Made by a program: the position numbers and the translations under genes. DNA of 64,000 bases. It comes from CAYYYG01 sp964476135 (lineage in GTDB: Bacteria; Patescibacteriota; Microgenomatia; UBA1406; GWC2-37-13). Below the pieces are notes generated by a model that was given only the letters and a program-made list of their open reading frames with translations, did no database searches and was not told where the DNA came from. The stretch is taken from contig CAYYYG010000002.1 of assembly GCA_964476135.1 (NCBI GenBank), forward strand, positions 12,676 to 76,675. The letters run 5' to 3'. This document shows positions 1-9,609 of the stretch, piece after piece (position 1 is the stretch's first letter; each line of letters starts with the position of its first letter).

Positions 1-835
1 CCATGTCCAGAAGCTCGGAAGTGATTTTTCCTTGCCTGAGCTTATTGCCAAGCAACTGCAAGTTATATATAACATCGGTTGCGTTATCAGTAGCATTTTT
101 CATGGCTATCATCCGCGCCGAATGCTCAACGGCTTCCGAACTTAAAACCGCACTTCTTATCTGACTTTCTAAAAAACTCCTTAATAGCGGATCGACGATT
201 TTTTTAGCGTCAGGTTCGATTATATAGCCTTCAAAATGTTCTTTCTGATGCTTGTTCTCCTGTGTTTCCTGATCTATATAAGACAATGTTAATGGCAACA
301 ATACGTCATAGCGCGTGTCATATCGGCTGGTCGAAAGAAATTTATTATAAACAATAGCGACTTCTCTGTACTCGCCCCTGATAAATTTATCTACTGCCAG
401 ATTGAAAACAGCTGAGATGTTGGCGGTAGGTGAGCCTTCAGAAAAATCCGCGATCACTTTTCCTCCTATGCGCCCTAAAAACATTGCGCCCTTCTTACCA
501 AGCGTTACATAATCAACATCACCCGAAACATATTTCAGTGCCAATTTGTCAAGGCTTGAATGGAAACTGCCTGCCAGGCCCTTATTTGAGGATACGAAAA
601 TAATTAAAATCTTTTTCGTATGCTCATTAACTGCGAGCAGGGATGAGTTTTCTTTTGAAATATTTTGCGCGATTCTTCTGATAATCATTTCCAGATGCTC
701 GTTATACGGTCTGCCTTCGAGTGCCACGGTTTGAGCCTTTCTCATTTTAACGGCAGATACCATCTGCATCGCCTTGGTAATTTTTTTAACATTAGTCACG
801 GATTTTATTTTCGATCTTACCTGTCTTAGATTCAT
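1..835 (-). CDS. atpG: ATP synthase F1 gamma subunit, 3' end cut by window edge
   Basis: Central rotor stalk of the F1 sector, which couples proton flow in Fo to ATP synthesis. The reading frame opens with ATG at 835 and is still open at base 1. About 278 residues are visible, so only the last residues are missing. The N-terminus has the gamma signature (MNLRQVRSKIKSV, then VKKITKAMQMVSAVKMRKA), the coiled-coil helix that sits inside the alpha3beta3 ring. The visible end (ITSELLDM) matches the conserved C-terminal helix. The gene follows atpA with 13 bases between them. No Shine-Dalgarno site is seen before the start. The beta and epsilon genes are expected to follow outside the window. Confidence 0.95.
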   Translation of the reverse strand, partial: MNLRQVRSKIKSVTNVKKITKAMQMVSAVKMRKAQTVALEGRPYNEHLEMIIRRIAQNISKENSSLLAVNEHTKKILIIFVSSNKGLAGSFHSSLDKLALKYVSGDVDYVTLGKKGAMFLGRIGGKVIADFSEGSPTANISAVFNLAVDKFIRGEYREVAIVYNKFLSTSRYDTRYDVLLPLTLSYIDQETQENKHQKEHFEGYIIEPDAKKIVDPLLRSFLESQIRSAVLSSEAVEHSARMIAMKNATDNATDVIYNLQLLGNKLRQGKITSELLDM

Positions 836-848
836 CAGTATTTATTAA

Positions 849-2360
849 TTATTGCGATTCAATCGACTCAACAGTTCGCATGACCAATTCTTTCAGTGCC
901 GCTTCTTGTTTTTCATCCATAACTTTTGATTTATTGATTTCATCCACCCAACTTTTTGCAGAGGTTGATAATTTCTCCAAAATCAATGTGACGAATTTTT
1001 CGATTTGTTTATTCGATAGATTATCGAGCTGGCCGTTAGTTGCCGACCATATGAGGGCGATCTGAGTTGCCAGGTCATATGTATGATGCTGACGCTGCTT
1101 GAGTATCTGGGTTGTCTTCGCACCTCTTGTAAGAAGTTTTTTGGTTTCCGCATCAAGCTCGGATTCAAACTGTGAGAATGCCGCCATTTCGCGATACTGA
1201 GCAAGGTCAAGTTTCAATCTGCCGGAAACTTTTTTCATACCTTTTGTCTGAGCGTTGCCACCCACACGAGAAACGGAAAGTCCGGCGTTTATTGCCGGTC
1301 GAATACCAGAATTAAAGAGATCGGTTTCTAGGAAAATCTGACCATCTGTAATAGAAATGACATTTGTCGGGATATATGTAGATAAATCTCCAGCTAAGGT
1401 TTCGATTATCGGCAATGCGGTTATTGAGCCGCCGCCATATTTTTCCGATATCCGACAGGCTCTTTCAAGTAACCTTGAATGCAGATAAAAAACGTCTCCC
1501 GGATAAGCTTCACGTCCGGCCGGTCTTCTCAGAATAAGTGAAACCTGTCTGTAAGCCCAAGCGTGTTTACTCAAATCATCATATACAATAAGCACATCTT
1601 TGCCCTTTTCCCGAAAATACTCGGCAAGTGCAGTGGCAGAATAAGGTGCCAGAAACTGCAGGGATGCCGGTTCTGATGCTGAGGCAGATACTATAATTGT
1701 ATAGTCCAGTGAATTAGTTTTTTTGAGAAGTTCGACAATCTGGGCGATTTTTGAAGTCTTCTGGCCGATTGCACAATATATACAGATCACATCCTGACCT
1801 TTCTGGTTGATTATAGCATCAATCGCCAAGGTTGTTTTGCCGACTCCCCGATCACCGATGATGAGTTCTCTTTGTCCGCGGCCGATCGGTACAAGAGCAT
1901 CGATCGCGAGAATCCCAGTTTGCAGCGGCTGAGTAACTGATTGTCTAAAAACAACACCCAATGCCGGTTTTTCTAGATCATATCTTTTACCGGGTTTTAC
2001 CGTTCCTTTGCCATCTATAGCGGACCCTAACGGATTCACTACTCTTCCCAGATAATCATCAGATGCATCTATCGACAGAGTTTTGCCGGTGGCACGGGCA
2101 ATCTCGCCCGACTTGATACCTGTGTATTCGCCAAGAACAATAGCATTGACCGCATCCTCAGTAAGATCTATAACATATGCTTCCGGACCTGATTCGAGCT
2201 TCAAAATTTCACCGAAACCAACTTCGTTTAATCCGCTTAAGCTAATCACGCCATCGCGAACCTCGACAACCTGACCCACTTCTTCCGTGGTAACTTTGAT
2301 TTTATCCTTCTGTTTTATATTGTGCTCGATTTCTTTGATGTACTGATTGATTATGCTCAT
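849..2360 (-). CDS. atpA: ATP synthase F1 alpha subunit
   Basis: Non-catalytic nucleotide-binding subunit of the F1 head. It has 503 residues, the usual family length. The N-terminal beta-barrel covers about residues 25-95. The Walker A loop GDRGVGKT is at about 169-176, followed by the nucleotide-binding core. The conserved PAINAGLSVSRVGG stretch and a C-terminal helical bundle are also visible. The start ATG overlaps the stop of the delta gene (ATGA), so translation is probably coupled. It lies in the atp operon in the normal order (delta-alpha-gamma). No oddity was seen. Confidence 0.98.
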   Translation of the reverse strand: MSIINQYIKEIEHNIKQKDKIKVTTEEVGQVVEVRDGVISLSGLNEVGFGEILKLESGPEAYVIDLTEDAVNAIVLGEYTGIKSGEIARATGKTLSIDASDDYLGRVVNPLGSAIDGKGTVKPGKRYDLEKPALGVVFRQSVTQPLQTGILAIDALVPIGRGQRELIIGDRGVGKTTLAIDAIINQKGQDVICIYCAIGQKTSKIAQIVELLKKTNSLDYTIIVSASASEPASLQFLAPYSATALAEYFREKGKDVLIVYDDLSKHAWAYRQVSLILRRPAGREAYPGDVFYLHSRLLERACRISEKYGGGSITALPIIETLAGDLSTYIPTNVISITDGQIFLETDLFNSGIRPAINAGLSVSRVGGNAQTKGMKKVSGRLKLDLAQYREMAAFSQFESELDAETKKLLTRGAKTTQILKQRQHHTYDLATQIALIWSATNGQLDNLSNKQIEKFVTLILEKLSTSAKSWVDEINKSKVMDEKQEAALKELVMRTVESIESQ

Positions 2361-2632
2361 ATGAATAATGATTGTAACTGTTGTAATTCGTGCGCCAATG
2401 ATAAATCTATAGTTTTTGAACCGAAATTAAGGATTATGCCGGCGATTATAGATGTGTCAACTACATTTTTCAGATGTGCCTTTTCGAGTATGGGCAGCTT
2501 TTTCTGTATAAGGTCAAGCTCATCTTTTTCGAGTGGATACGAGGAGATAACCGTCACCTCATTCTTCCTATCGAGGAGTTTTTTTTCGAGGTATTCAGCC
2601 AGGTCGTGTTTTATCTGGGGGTCGAGGTTCAT
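2357..2632 (-). CDS. atpH: ATP synthase delta subunit, short form with C-terminal domain only
   Basis: Delta joins the peripheral stalk to the F1 head. This protein has 91 residues, against about 175-180 in typical bacteria. The conserved C-terminal segment is present (DTSIIAGIILNFGSKTIDLS, about residues 59-78), including the glycine and ID positions typical of the family. The N-terminal six-helix domain, which binds the top of alpha, is absent. This is not a frameshift remnant: the ATG overlaps the atpF stop codon and the stop overlaps the atpA ATG, which leaves no DNA for a lost domain. The partner b subunit is of normal length, so the missing domain is not fused to it. Identity rests on gene position and the C-terminal motif. 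Confidence 0.85.
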   Translation of the reverse strand: MNLDPQIKHDLAEYLEKKLLDRKNEVTVISSYPLEKDELDLIQKKLPILEKAHLKNVVDTSIIAGIILNFGSKTIDLSLAHELQQLQSLFI

Positions 2633-3129
2633 GATGGTCTTTGTGTATCTAAATTATTAAGAATATGTTTTGTCAGTTCTTTTTTAATATCTGGGGACAG
2701 GTATTCATTAAGGCCTTTGGAAATTAGTATCATACTCATATCTCCAATATTTTTTTTGATTTCACTGTGCAGCTGACTACGCTCGGAATCGATTTGTTCG
2801 TGTCCTTTTTTAATCACTTCCTGCGCTTCCTTATGAGCTTTTTCAAGAATATCTGCTTTCAATTTTTCCGCATCGATACGAGCTTTTTTGATTTCCTCAT
2901 CGGCGGCTTTTTTCATTTCTTTTTTCATTTTTGCCTCAGTCTCCTGCCTTTCCTCTTCGCCTTTTCTTAATTTTTCAAGTAAAACGTGTTTTTCTTCTTC
3001 CAGAGTTTTCTCTTTTTTCAAAAATTTAGCGAAAGGTTTAGCTATGAATTTGTTGAAAATATAATAAAAAATGACAAAATTCACGGCCTGGGCAAGTAAT
3101 AATTTTCCGTCAATTCCTAATGCTTCCAT
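2629..3129 (-). CDS. atpF: ATP synthase Fo b subunit
   Basis: Peripheral stalk subunit, 166 residues. One N-terminal membrane helix (about residues 8-28, AQAVNFVIFYYIFNKFIAKP) is followed by a long charged coiled coil rich in Glu and Lys, which runs to about residue 130. The C-terminal end contacts delta. Length and layout are normal for a bacterial b subunit. A single copy is present, so the stalk is probably a homodimer. The stop overlaps the start of the short delta gene. It lies 78 bases after atpE. Confidence 0.95.
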   Translation of the reverse strand: MEALGIDGKLLLAQAVNFVIFYYIFNKFIAKPFAKFLKKEKTLEEEKHVLLEKLRKGEEERQETEAKMKKEMKKAADEEIKKARIDAEKLKADILEKAHKEAQEVIKKGHEQIDSERSQLHSEIKKNIGDMSMILISKGLNEYLSPDIKKELTKHILNNLDTQRPS

Positions 3130-3207
3130 AGATTAAAAATAACTTAATAACATAAATCCGAAAATTAAAGCGAAAAACATCCACGGTTTTTCGCTGTCTA
3201 TTTTCGA

Positions 3208-3462
<255 letters not shown>

Positions 3463-3473
3463 TTAAATAATAA

Positions 3474-4214
3474 TTAATGGTGTTTTGCCGTTGCCATGTT
3501 CAAAAACACCGCTGTCAACATCGAAAAAACGAGTGCCTGTACAAAACCGACAAATATTTCAAGCATCAAAAATGGAAAGGATGCAAGAACCGGCACTAGA
3601 AATGCAATTATTGTAATAAGTACTTCTCCCGCAAAAATGTTTCCAAATAACCGAAAAGCGAACGAAATAATTCTGGATATTTCCGATATTATTTCCAGAA
3701 ATCCGAGTACAAAATCAAGAGGCGATTTGAAATTTATGAATTTTTTTAAGTAGTCTCCGCCTAAATATTTAAAACCGTAGTATTGAATAGCGATGACTGC
3801 AATTATCCCAAGTGCGATTGTCGTGTTTAGATCGGCTGTATTCGCCCTAAGCAGAGGAATTTTTTCAACTTCACCATGAGATTCGCCGACTGCGACGAGA
3901 AGACTCCCCACACCAGGCAAGAGCCCGAACCAGTTCTGAAGTATTATGTAGAAAAAAAGAGCTCCGATAAGAGGAAAAAAAGCACCGACCTTTTCGTGTA
4001 AAACACTTTTGAAAAAATCATAAAGGCTTTTTAATCCAAACTGCATAAAGTAAAAAAAACCATTTTTGTTTTTTTTGTGCACTTCGACCGAATAAAAATA
4101 AGCGAGCAGACAGAAGAGAGCAATGACTATCAGGGAAGTAAAATAAGAATTTGTTACATGAAAACCAGCTATTTCAAATAGCGTTTCTGCTTTGATGCTT
4201 ATGTGTGGATGCAT
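3474..4214 (-). CDS. atpB: ATP synthase Fo a subunit
   Basis: Membrane stator subunit that forms the two proton half-channels against the c-ring. It has 246 residues with about five or six hydrophobic segments. The essential arginine lies in the conserved FAFRLFGNIFAGE stretch near residue 188. The preceding FLEIISEISRIIS segment and the C-terminal helix (FVGFVQALVFSMLTAVFLN) are also typical. It sits between atpZ (3 bases) and atpE (38 bases). No Shine-Dalgarno site was seen. Confidence 0.97.
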   Translation of the reverse strand: MHPHISIKAETLFEIAGFHVTNSYFTSLIVIALFCLLAYFYSVEVHKKNKNGFFYFMQFGLKSLYDFFKSVLHEKVGAFFPLIGALFFYIILQNWFGLLPGVGSLLVAVGESHGEVEKIPLLRANTADLNTTIALGIIAVIAIQYYGFKYLGGDYLKKFINFKSPLDFVLGFLEIISEISRIISFAFRLFGNIFAGEVLITIIAFLVPVLASFPFLMLEIFVGFVQALVFSMLTAVFLNMATAKHH

Positions 4215-4217
4215 AAA

Positions 4218-4628
4218 TTATTTTTTTAGAGTCCGTATTAAATTATATATGCCACTGACGGTACCGAACCCCAAACACACAAGCGTAAAGAGGGGTTTCT
4301 TGCCAGTCAGATCGTCGACTGCTATGCCGATAAAGAGCCCCAAAAGAATCGGAACTACTATGTAAAATCCCATATTTCCGTAAAGTGCCATGCTTTTCCA
4401 GCTGTCGTCTTCCCGTTTCTTTATTTTGTGTATTACTTCAGTTCTATTACCGTGTTTATCGATTGTCGGGATAATTTTCGAAATAATTGTATCATCGGAT
4501 ATCTGGTTAGTCAAATGAACATCTTCGTGAATAGGCTCAATAGACGTTGAGCTTGATATGTATCCGCGCTCCCCTTCCAAAATGTTAGGATGTGTTTTTC
4601 GCTTAATTCGTTGGATCGTATGTATCAT
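4218..4628 (-). CDS. AtpZ/AtpI-like small membrane protein of the atp operon
   Basis: 136 residues. The last 60 hold two membrane helices in the AtpZ/AtpI pattern: a Gly-rich first helix (LYGNMGFYIVVPILLGLFIG), a short loop with DDLTGKKP, and a second helix ending GIYNLIRTL. These proteins are thought to help assemble the c-ring or carry Mg2+. The first 75-80 residues are an unusual polar, predicted cytosolic extension of unknown role. It is the first gene of the atp series and starts one base after the dnaE stop (TGA-A-ATG). The family call is fairly secure for the C-terminal part. Nothing is recognised in the extension. Confidence 0.75.
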   Translation of the reverse strand: MIHTIQRIKRKTHPNILEGERGYISSSTSIEPIHEDVHLTNQISDDTIISKIIPTIDKHGNRTEVIHKIKKREDDSWKSMALYGNMGFYIVVPILLGLFIGIAVDDLTGKKPLFTLVCLGFGTVSGIYNLIRTLKK

Positions 4629-4629
4629 T

Positions 4630-7600
4630 TCAGGTCAGAACTTGTTTATCGAGTACCACCGTTTTTTCTATCAAAATACTCATTATGCCGTCGCGGTCGG
4701 AAATCTTGCCTTTTAATAACAGTATAATATTTTGTTTGATTTTATTCCTGATCTCTGCAAATGTTTTAGGAAATACTACTCCCTCTATAGATCCGGAGTC
4801 GTCGAATAGAGTTAAGAAAGCCATGTCCTCATTTCCTCTTTTTGTTTTAATTACCTTCATCTGGCTCACCACACCTGCCAGTATCATCATGCGACCGTTA
4901 TCCGCCGGACCGATGGAGCCTATTTTTTTAGTGATTTTTTTATCAATGATGGTTTTATATGTCAATAAAGGATCGTGGGTTAAAAAAAAGCCAACCGCTT
5001 CTTTTTCCCGGAATGATAGCTCTTCGGTCGAAAGCTCTGGTAAAGTCGTGAAATCATCTATTTGTGACTCTGAATTTTTTTGAGTGTTAAATAATCCGAA
5101 CTGACCATTTTCTTCCTGATCGCGGTTAGCGGCCGCTTCCCTTGCTGCTGCCGGATAATTCGTAAGAAGGGTATTCTTGTTGCCGTAGGCAGTCATAGCT
5201 CCGGAATATATCAGGTTTTCTACCGTTTTTTTATTGACTTTTCTCAGGTCGACTCTGTTGAGGAAATCTTTGAAACCGGTAAATTTACCTTTTTTTCTCG
5301 CCTCCATAATAGATTCGATTGCAGCTGAGCCCACATGTTTAATTGCCGACATTCCGAACCTTATCTGTGTCCCCTCTATCGAAAATGAGTACTCTGACTT
5401 ATTTATATCTGGTGGCAGCACTGCAATATTCATCCGTCGGCATTCGTCGATTGCCTGAGCCATTTTTTGCTCCCTTATTGGACCAGCAGCACCCTGAAGC
5501 TCGGCTGTTAGGAGAGCTGTCATAAATTCGATCGGGTAATTTGCCTTCATATAAGCTGTCCAGTAAGATATCATGGCATATGAGGCGGCGTGCGACTTAT
5601 TGAATCCGTACGCGGCAAACTTCTCGATGAAGGCATAAATGTCTCGCGCAACTTTTGAGGGATAATTGTTTTTAACACAGCCGGCAACAAACTTCTTTTT
5701 TTCCATTTCCATTATTTCTTTCTTCTTTTTACCCATAGCTCGTCTAAGAATATCGGCCTCTCCCAAAGAGTATCCGGCCATTCTGTTTGCGATTTCAAGA
5801 ACCTGCTCCTGGTAAACCAAAACACCATAAGTTTCCTGGAAGATCGGAATAAGATCTGGATGAAGGTACACGATTTTACCGGGGTTTTTTTTGCCCTCTA
5901 TGAATGCCGGGATAAGATCCATCGGGCCAGGACGATATAATGCTCCGATAGCGGCGAGATCGGAAATCTTATTTGGTTTGAAATCGCGGCATAGTCGCTG
6001 CATGCCAGCAGACTCGAGCTGAAAAACACCGATTGTGTTCCCGTTTGAAATCAGACTATATGTTGGTTTATCATCAGTTGGAATTTCATATATATTGATT
6101 TTTTTATTTTTTGTTTTCTCGACAAAACCAATCGCTTCACCGAGGATGGTGAGGTTGCGAAGACCTAAGATATCCATTTTCATGAGTCCAACAGCGTTTG
6201 GACTCACGTTTAGGTCGAGCGAATACATATCGTATTGAGTGATGATTCTTCCTTCCTTAGACTCTTTCTGAAGAGGTACATATTCGGTAAGGTCTTGATC
6301 GGCGATAATCACAGCCGCCGCATGGACAGAAGAATGGCGCGGTAAACCAACGATTTTTTTTGCTATATCAAGTACTTTTTTAGTATCTTGCTCTGTGTCG
6401 TATGCCTGCTTTAAGGGTGGATTGTCTTTTATTGCATCATCGAGCGATTGGTGAAATCCTTGCTTTGGAGGCGGAATCATTTTCGAGATACGATCCCCCT
6501 GCGAGTAAGACATGCCGAGGGCCCGTGCAACATCACGCACCGCCATTCTGGACTCCATGGTGCCGAAAGTAATAACTTGGGCGACCTTTTCTTCTCCATA
6601 TGTGTGACGCATGTATTGCAGCACTTCATCGCGTCTTAAATCGGCGAAGTCCATATCGATATCTGGAGGTGAGGGCCGCTCGGGATTTAGAAATCTTTCA
6701 AACGGCAAATTGTATTCGAGCGGGTCGATACCGGTTATATTAAGCAAATATGATACAATCGATCCGGCAGCCGATCCACGGCCCGGACCTACGGAAATAT
6801 CGTTATTTTTAGCCCAGTTAACGAAATCAGAAACGAAAAGAAAATAATTATCGTAGCCTTTATCAGAAATAATCTGCAATTCGTAGTCTATCCTGTTATT
6901 TACCACTTCCTGATCATATCTGCTCATTTTACCGATTTTCGAATAGACGGTCTGACGGAGGTAATCTTTAGCCGTCATACCTTCCGGCACGGCAAATTTT
7001 GGAAGTATTAATTTTCCATGAGGGATTTCTACATTGCACATTTCTGCGATCTTTAATGTATTGGCGATTGCTTCCGGGTAATCGACAAATAATTTGTTCA
7101 TCTCTTCTGCCGACTTAAAATAGAAGTCCGGATTATCAATCATGCTCAAAGGTCTGTCCTTTTCAAAAATTGCTCTACCTGTTTGTATGCACAACATTAT
7201 TTCCTGCGCGTATGCGTCTTCTTTTTTCAAATAATGCACATCGTTGGTGGCGACAATAGGCACTCCGAATTTCCTTGATAAGGCAATTATATCCTGATTT
7301 ACCTGTTCCAGATTTTCCTGATCCGGATGCCGTTGTATCTCCAAATAAAAATCAGGTCCGAATATATCAAGGTATTTCTGCAAGACTTTTTCTGCCTGTT
7401 CTTTCTGATTTTCAAAAACTAAAGAAGGTATTTCTCCGCTTAAGCACCCCGAAAGACAGATTAATCCCTCATGATATTTTTCCAGGAGTTCGAAATCAAC
7501 TCGCGGCTTATAGTGAAACCCCTCAAGATGCGCGAGGCTAATCATCTTCAAAAGATTTTTATATCCCGTCAGATTTTTTGCCAGTAAGACCAAATGAAAC

Positions 7601-7857
7601 TGGTCTTTTTCGGTACGGGCTGGTTTGTCAAATCTTGACCCGCCCGCTTTATAGGTCTCAACTCCGATTATCGGTTTTATACCGACATCTTTTGCTTTGC
7701 TGAAAAACTTGAAGGCTCCATAAAGTGCGCCGTGGTCGGTAATTGCAACCGCAGGCATCCCCATATTTTTAGCAGTTTTGAGGACATCCTCGATTCGGGT
7801 CATGCCGTCAAGCAGGGAATACTCGGTGTGAACATGCAAATGTACAAAGCTCATCAT
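4630..7857 (-). CDS. dnaE: DNA polymerase III alpha subunit
   Basis: Replicative polymerase, 1075 residues, somewhat shorter than the usual 1150-1180. The N-terminal PHP domain begins FVHLHVHTEYSLLDG. The palm carries PDIDMDFADLRR with two of the catalytic aspartates, preceded by SVGPGRGSAAGS. The fingers follow, then a helix-hairpin-helix region, and an OB-fold at the C-terminus (ILAGVVSQMKVIKTKRG). The DnaE type (PHP at the N-terminus, no internal exonuclease) rules out PolC. Two ATGs lie in tandem at 7857 and 7854; the first is used here. It follows the dockerin gene by 3 bases and precedes atpZ by one base, so it probably shares transcripts with both. Confidence 0.97.
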   Translation of the reverse strand: MMSFVHLHVHTEYSLLDGMTRIEDVLKTAKNMGMPAVAITDHGALYGAFKFFSKAKDVGIKPIIGVETYKAGGSRFDKPARTEKDQFHLVLLAKNLTGYKNLLKMISLAHLEGFHYKPRVDFELLEKYHEGLICLSGCLSGEIPSLVFENQKEQAEKVLQKYLDIFGPDFYLEIQRHPDQENLEQVNQDIIALSRKFGVPIVATNDVHYLKKEDAYAQEIMLCIQTGRAIFEKDRPLSMIDNPDFYFKSAEEMNKLFVDYPEAIANTLKIAEMCNVEIPHGKLILPKFAVPEGMTAKDYLRQTVYSKIGKMSRYDQEVVNNRIDYELQIISDKGYDNYFLFVSDFVNWAKNNDISVGPGRGSAAGSIVSYLLNITGIDPLEYNLPFERFLNPERPSPPDIDMDFADLRRDEVLQYMRHTYGEEKVAQVITFGTMESRMAVRDVARALGMSYSQGDRISKMIPPPKQGFHQSLDDAIKDNPPLKQAYDTEQDTKKVLDIAKKIVGLPRHSSVHAAAVIIADQDLTEYVPLQKESKEGRIITQYDMYSLDLNVSPNAVGLMKMDILGLRNLTILGEAIGFVEKTKNKKINIYEIPTDDKPTYSLISNGNTIGVFQLESAGMQRLCRDFKPNKISDLAAIGALYRPGPMDLIPAFIEGKKNPGKIVYLHPDLIPIFQETYGVLVYQEQVLEIANRMAGYSLGEADILRRAMGKKKKEIMEMEKKKFVAGCVKNNYPSKVARDIYAFIEKFAAYGFNKSHAASYAMISYWTAYMKANYPIEFMTALLTAELQGAAGPIREQKMAQAIDECRRMNIAVLPPDINKSEYSFSIEGTQIRFGMSAIKHVGSAAIESIMEARKKGKFTGFKDFLNRVDLRKVNKKTVENLIYSGAMTAYGNKNTLLTNYPAAAREAAANRDQEENGQFGLFNTQKNSESQIDDFTTLPELSTEELSFREKEAVGFFLTHDPLLTYKTIIDKKITKKIGSIGPADNGRMMILAGVVSQMKVIKTKRGNEDMAFLTLFDDSGSIEGVVFPKTFAEIRNKIKQNIILLLKGKISDRDGIMSILIEKTVVLDKQVLT

Positions 7858-7860
7858 GAT

Positions 7861-9585
7861 TTAGGGAAATTCCGGATGTAGCGGAACCTTTCGGAAGAAC
7901 GGATGAATTTTATATGGAAATGTTTCATCAGCCTTCTGAATGCGAATTGCGTTAATTGCGACACCTAAGTCTTGAGAATCTGTGATTCCATCGAAATTCA
8001 GATCAGCAATATCATTTGTTTTATCACCGAAATGAGTTGCAATATACGATAGATCGAAAGCATCAAGTACTCCATCTCCTTCTCCCTTAAAGGGTATATC
8101 TCCGGCAAAAAGAATTATATTGGAAAAATCAAGATAATTGTCGCCTGGGTATATCGTAATATTCCCGTTATCGTTTGCGCAATGATACCAACCCGATTCC
8201 TGGTCTGAAGGCTTGCCGTCGCATACTTTTCGTTGTAAGTAGCGCTCACCTTTTATCCATACTTTATATCCGTCCCCAGGTCGAAGATCGTATTTGTCCC
8301 GGATAATCCATGAACCGATCCCATCGTATTTTGCTGTTGTCCATTTGTAGATTGGTGTTTCACGGTCGTCATTTTTTACCCATACTAAAAATACCTTCGG
8401 AACTGGTGGTTTAGCCTGTGGCTGATTATAAATCGCTTGAAAGCGCAGTCTCATATTTATATTAACCGGCGGTATCACAGGTGTTGGAGTAGCGCTTGGG
8501 TACGCGGCCGATGGGGTTGGCTGTACGCCGGCTACCCATATATCAATTTCCGACTGGGTTGTTGGTGCACCGCATGAGTCGACAGCGGCTACTTTCCAAA
8601 GATATCTTACTCCCGGACTAAATGAAGCGTATCGGAAAGAGTTAGTATATGTCGGGCCTGTAAATGTTTTTTTGTATGCGATGCCTGTTGAGCCGGATGG
8701 TTGAGGTGTTTCTGTCCAAATTTCTACATAGTAAAAGCTTGCGCCTGGCACCGGATCCCAGTGTAATTCGAGCCCTTCCTTCGGCGTAACTACTACCCCC
8801 CCAGGCCAAAGTCCAGTCGGTTGCTGAAGATTACCACAGGTAATCTGAGCAAAGCCTGTGGGAACGACAGTTATTATCGGAGTTAGAATAGGCGTTGCAG
8901 TGGGAACTGTTGTCGGAGTTAATGTTCCTGTAGGTGTGGGTGTTAGCGTGCCGGTAGGTATCGGATTCGGTGAGACCTGTGGAGTTATCGTACTGGTACC
9001 GCCTTGAATCGAAAATGATGCGTCTTCGGCCGTTCCCCAGTCGTATCTTGATGAATAGCTGCTGTAATCGTAATAGACTTCACTTGCATATGTTGAGGTA
9101 AAGTTATTATCGTATTCGAGCGATATGCCTCCCTGTACCAAATTCGGATCAGTCACCTGAACTTCGATATCGAATTTGACTCCTTTTGGTAATGTGCCGT
9201 CTGCATATGATACCTCTGCATATAAAACCGCTCTTCTTGATGAAGTTAAAATACCTTGATAACTTATGCTGCTATTGAGGGGATTGCCGTTCAGATCTGT
9301 AGGCATAGAAAAATTTCTTACTATAACTCCCCCGGTATAAAAAAATGACAACATATATGCATTGACGACATCAGCAGAGGACTGAGGTATCAGAGAAACG
9401 GTAATTTTTTTTTGTTCACCATTGGCGATGGATTGTGTACGCGGGTTCATGCTCAAATTGATACGGGGATTGGAAATTTGTGCTGAAGTTATGATTGTCC
9501 GAGTCTTCTGGCTTGTTAAGGAAGATAACGATATAATACCAACAAGTAATGCAAAAACACTAAAATAGATTACAGTACGTACCAT
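7861..9585 (-). CDS. Secreted or anchored cohesin-like / fibronectin-like / dockerin protein
   Basis: 574 residues. An N-terminal hydrophobic segment (about 5-24) is a signal peptide or anchor. Residues about 40-195 form a beta-rich domain resembling cohesin. A Pro/Thr-rich linker with TPTPTGTLTP repeats follows (about 197-240). A fibronectin type III-like domain covers about 255-355, and another beta domain about 375-490. A type I dockerin-like pair of calcium loops occupies 495-548 (GDGVLDAFDLSYIATHFG, then DLNFDGITDSQDLG). Both halves of a cohesin/dockerin pair in one protein suggest self-assembly on the surface, which is inference. No catalytic domain is recognised. It lies between gatB and dnaE without an obvious link to either. 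Confidence 0.75.
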   Translation of the reverse strand: MVRTVIYFSVFALLVGIISLSSLTSQKTRTIITSAQISNPRINLSMNPRTQSIANGEQKKITVSLIPQSSADVVNAYMLSFFYTGGVIVRNFSMPTDLNGNPLNSSISYQGILTSSRRAVLYAEVSYADGTLPKGVKFDIEVQVTDPNLVQGGISLEYDNNFTSTYASEVYYDYSSYSSRYDWGTAEDASFSIQGGTSTITPQVSPNPIPTGTLTPTPTGTLTPTTVPTATPILTPIITVVPTGFAQITCGNLQQPTGLWPGGVVVTPKEGLELHWDPVPGASFYYVEIWTETPQPSGSTGIAYKKTFTGPTYTNSFRYASFSPGVRYLWKVAAVDSCGAPTTQSEIDIWVAGVQPTPSAAYPSATPTPVIPPVNINMRLRFQAIYNQPQAKPPVPKVFLVWVKNDDRETPIYKWTTAKYDGIGSWIIRDKYDLRPGDGYKVWIKGERYLQRKVCDGKPSDQESGWYHCANDNGNITIYPGDNYLDFSNIILFAGDIPFKGEGDGVLDAFDLSYIATHFGDKTNDIADLNFDGITDSQDLGVAINAIRIQKADETFPYKIHPFFRKVPLHPEFP

Positions 9586-9609
9586 TAATCACATTCTAGT
9601 ATTAATCTT

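Noticed and set aside
7861..9585. Cellulosome component
   Set aside because: A dockerin-like module is present, but there is no catalytic domain and no scaffoldin with repeated cohesins in the window.
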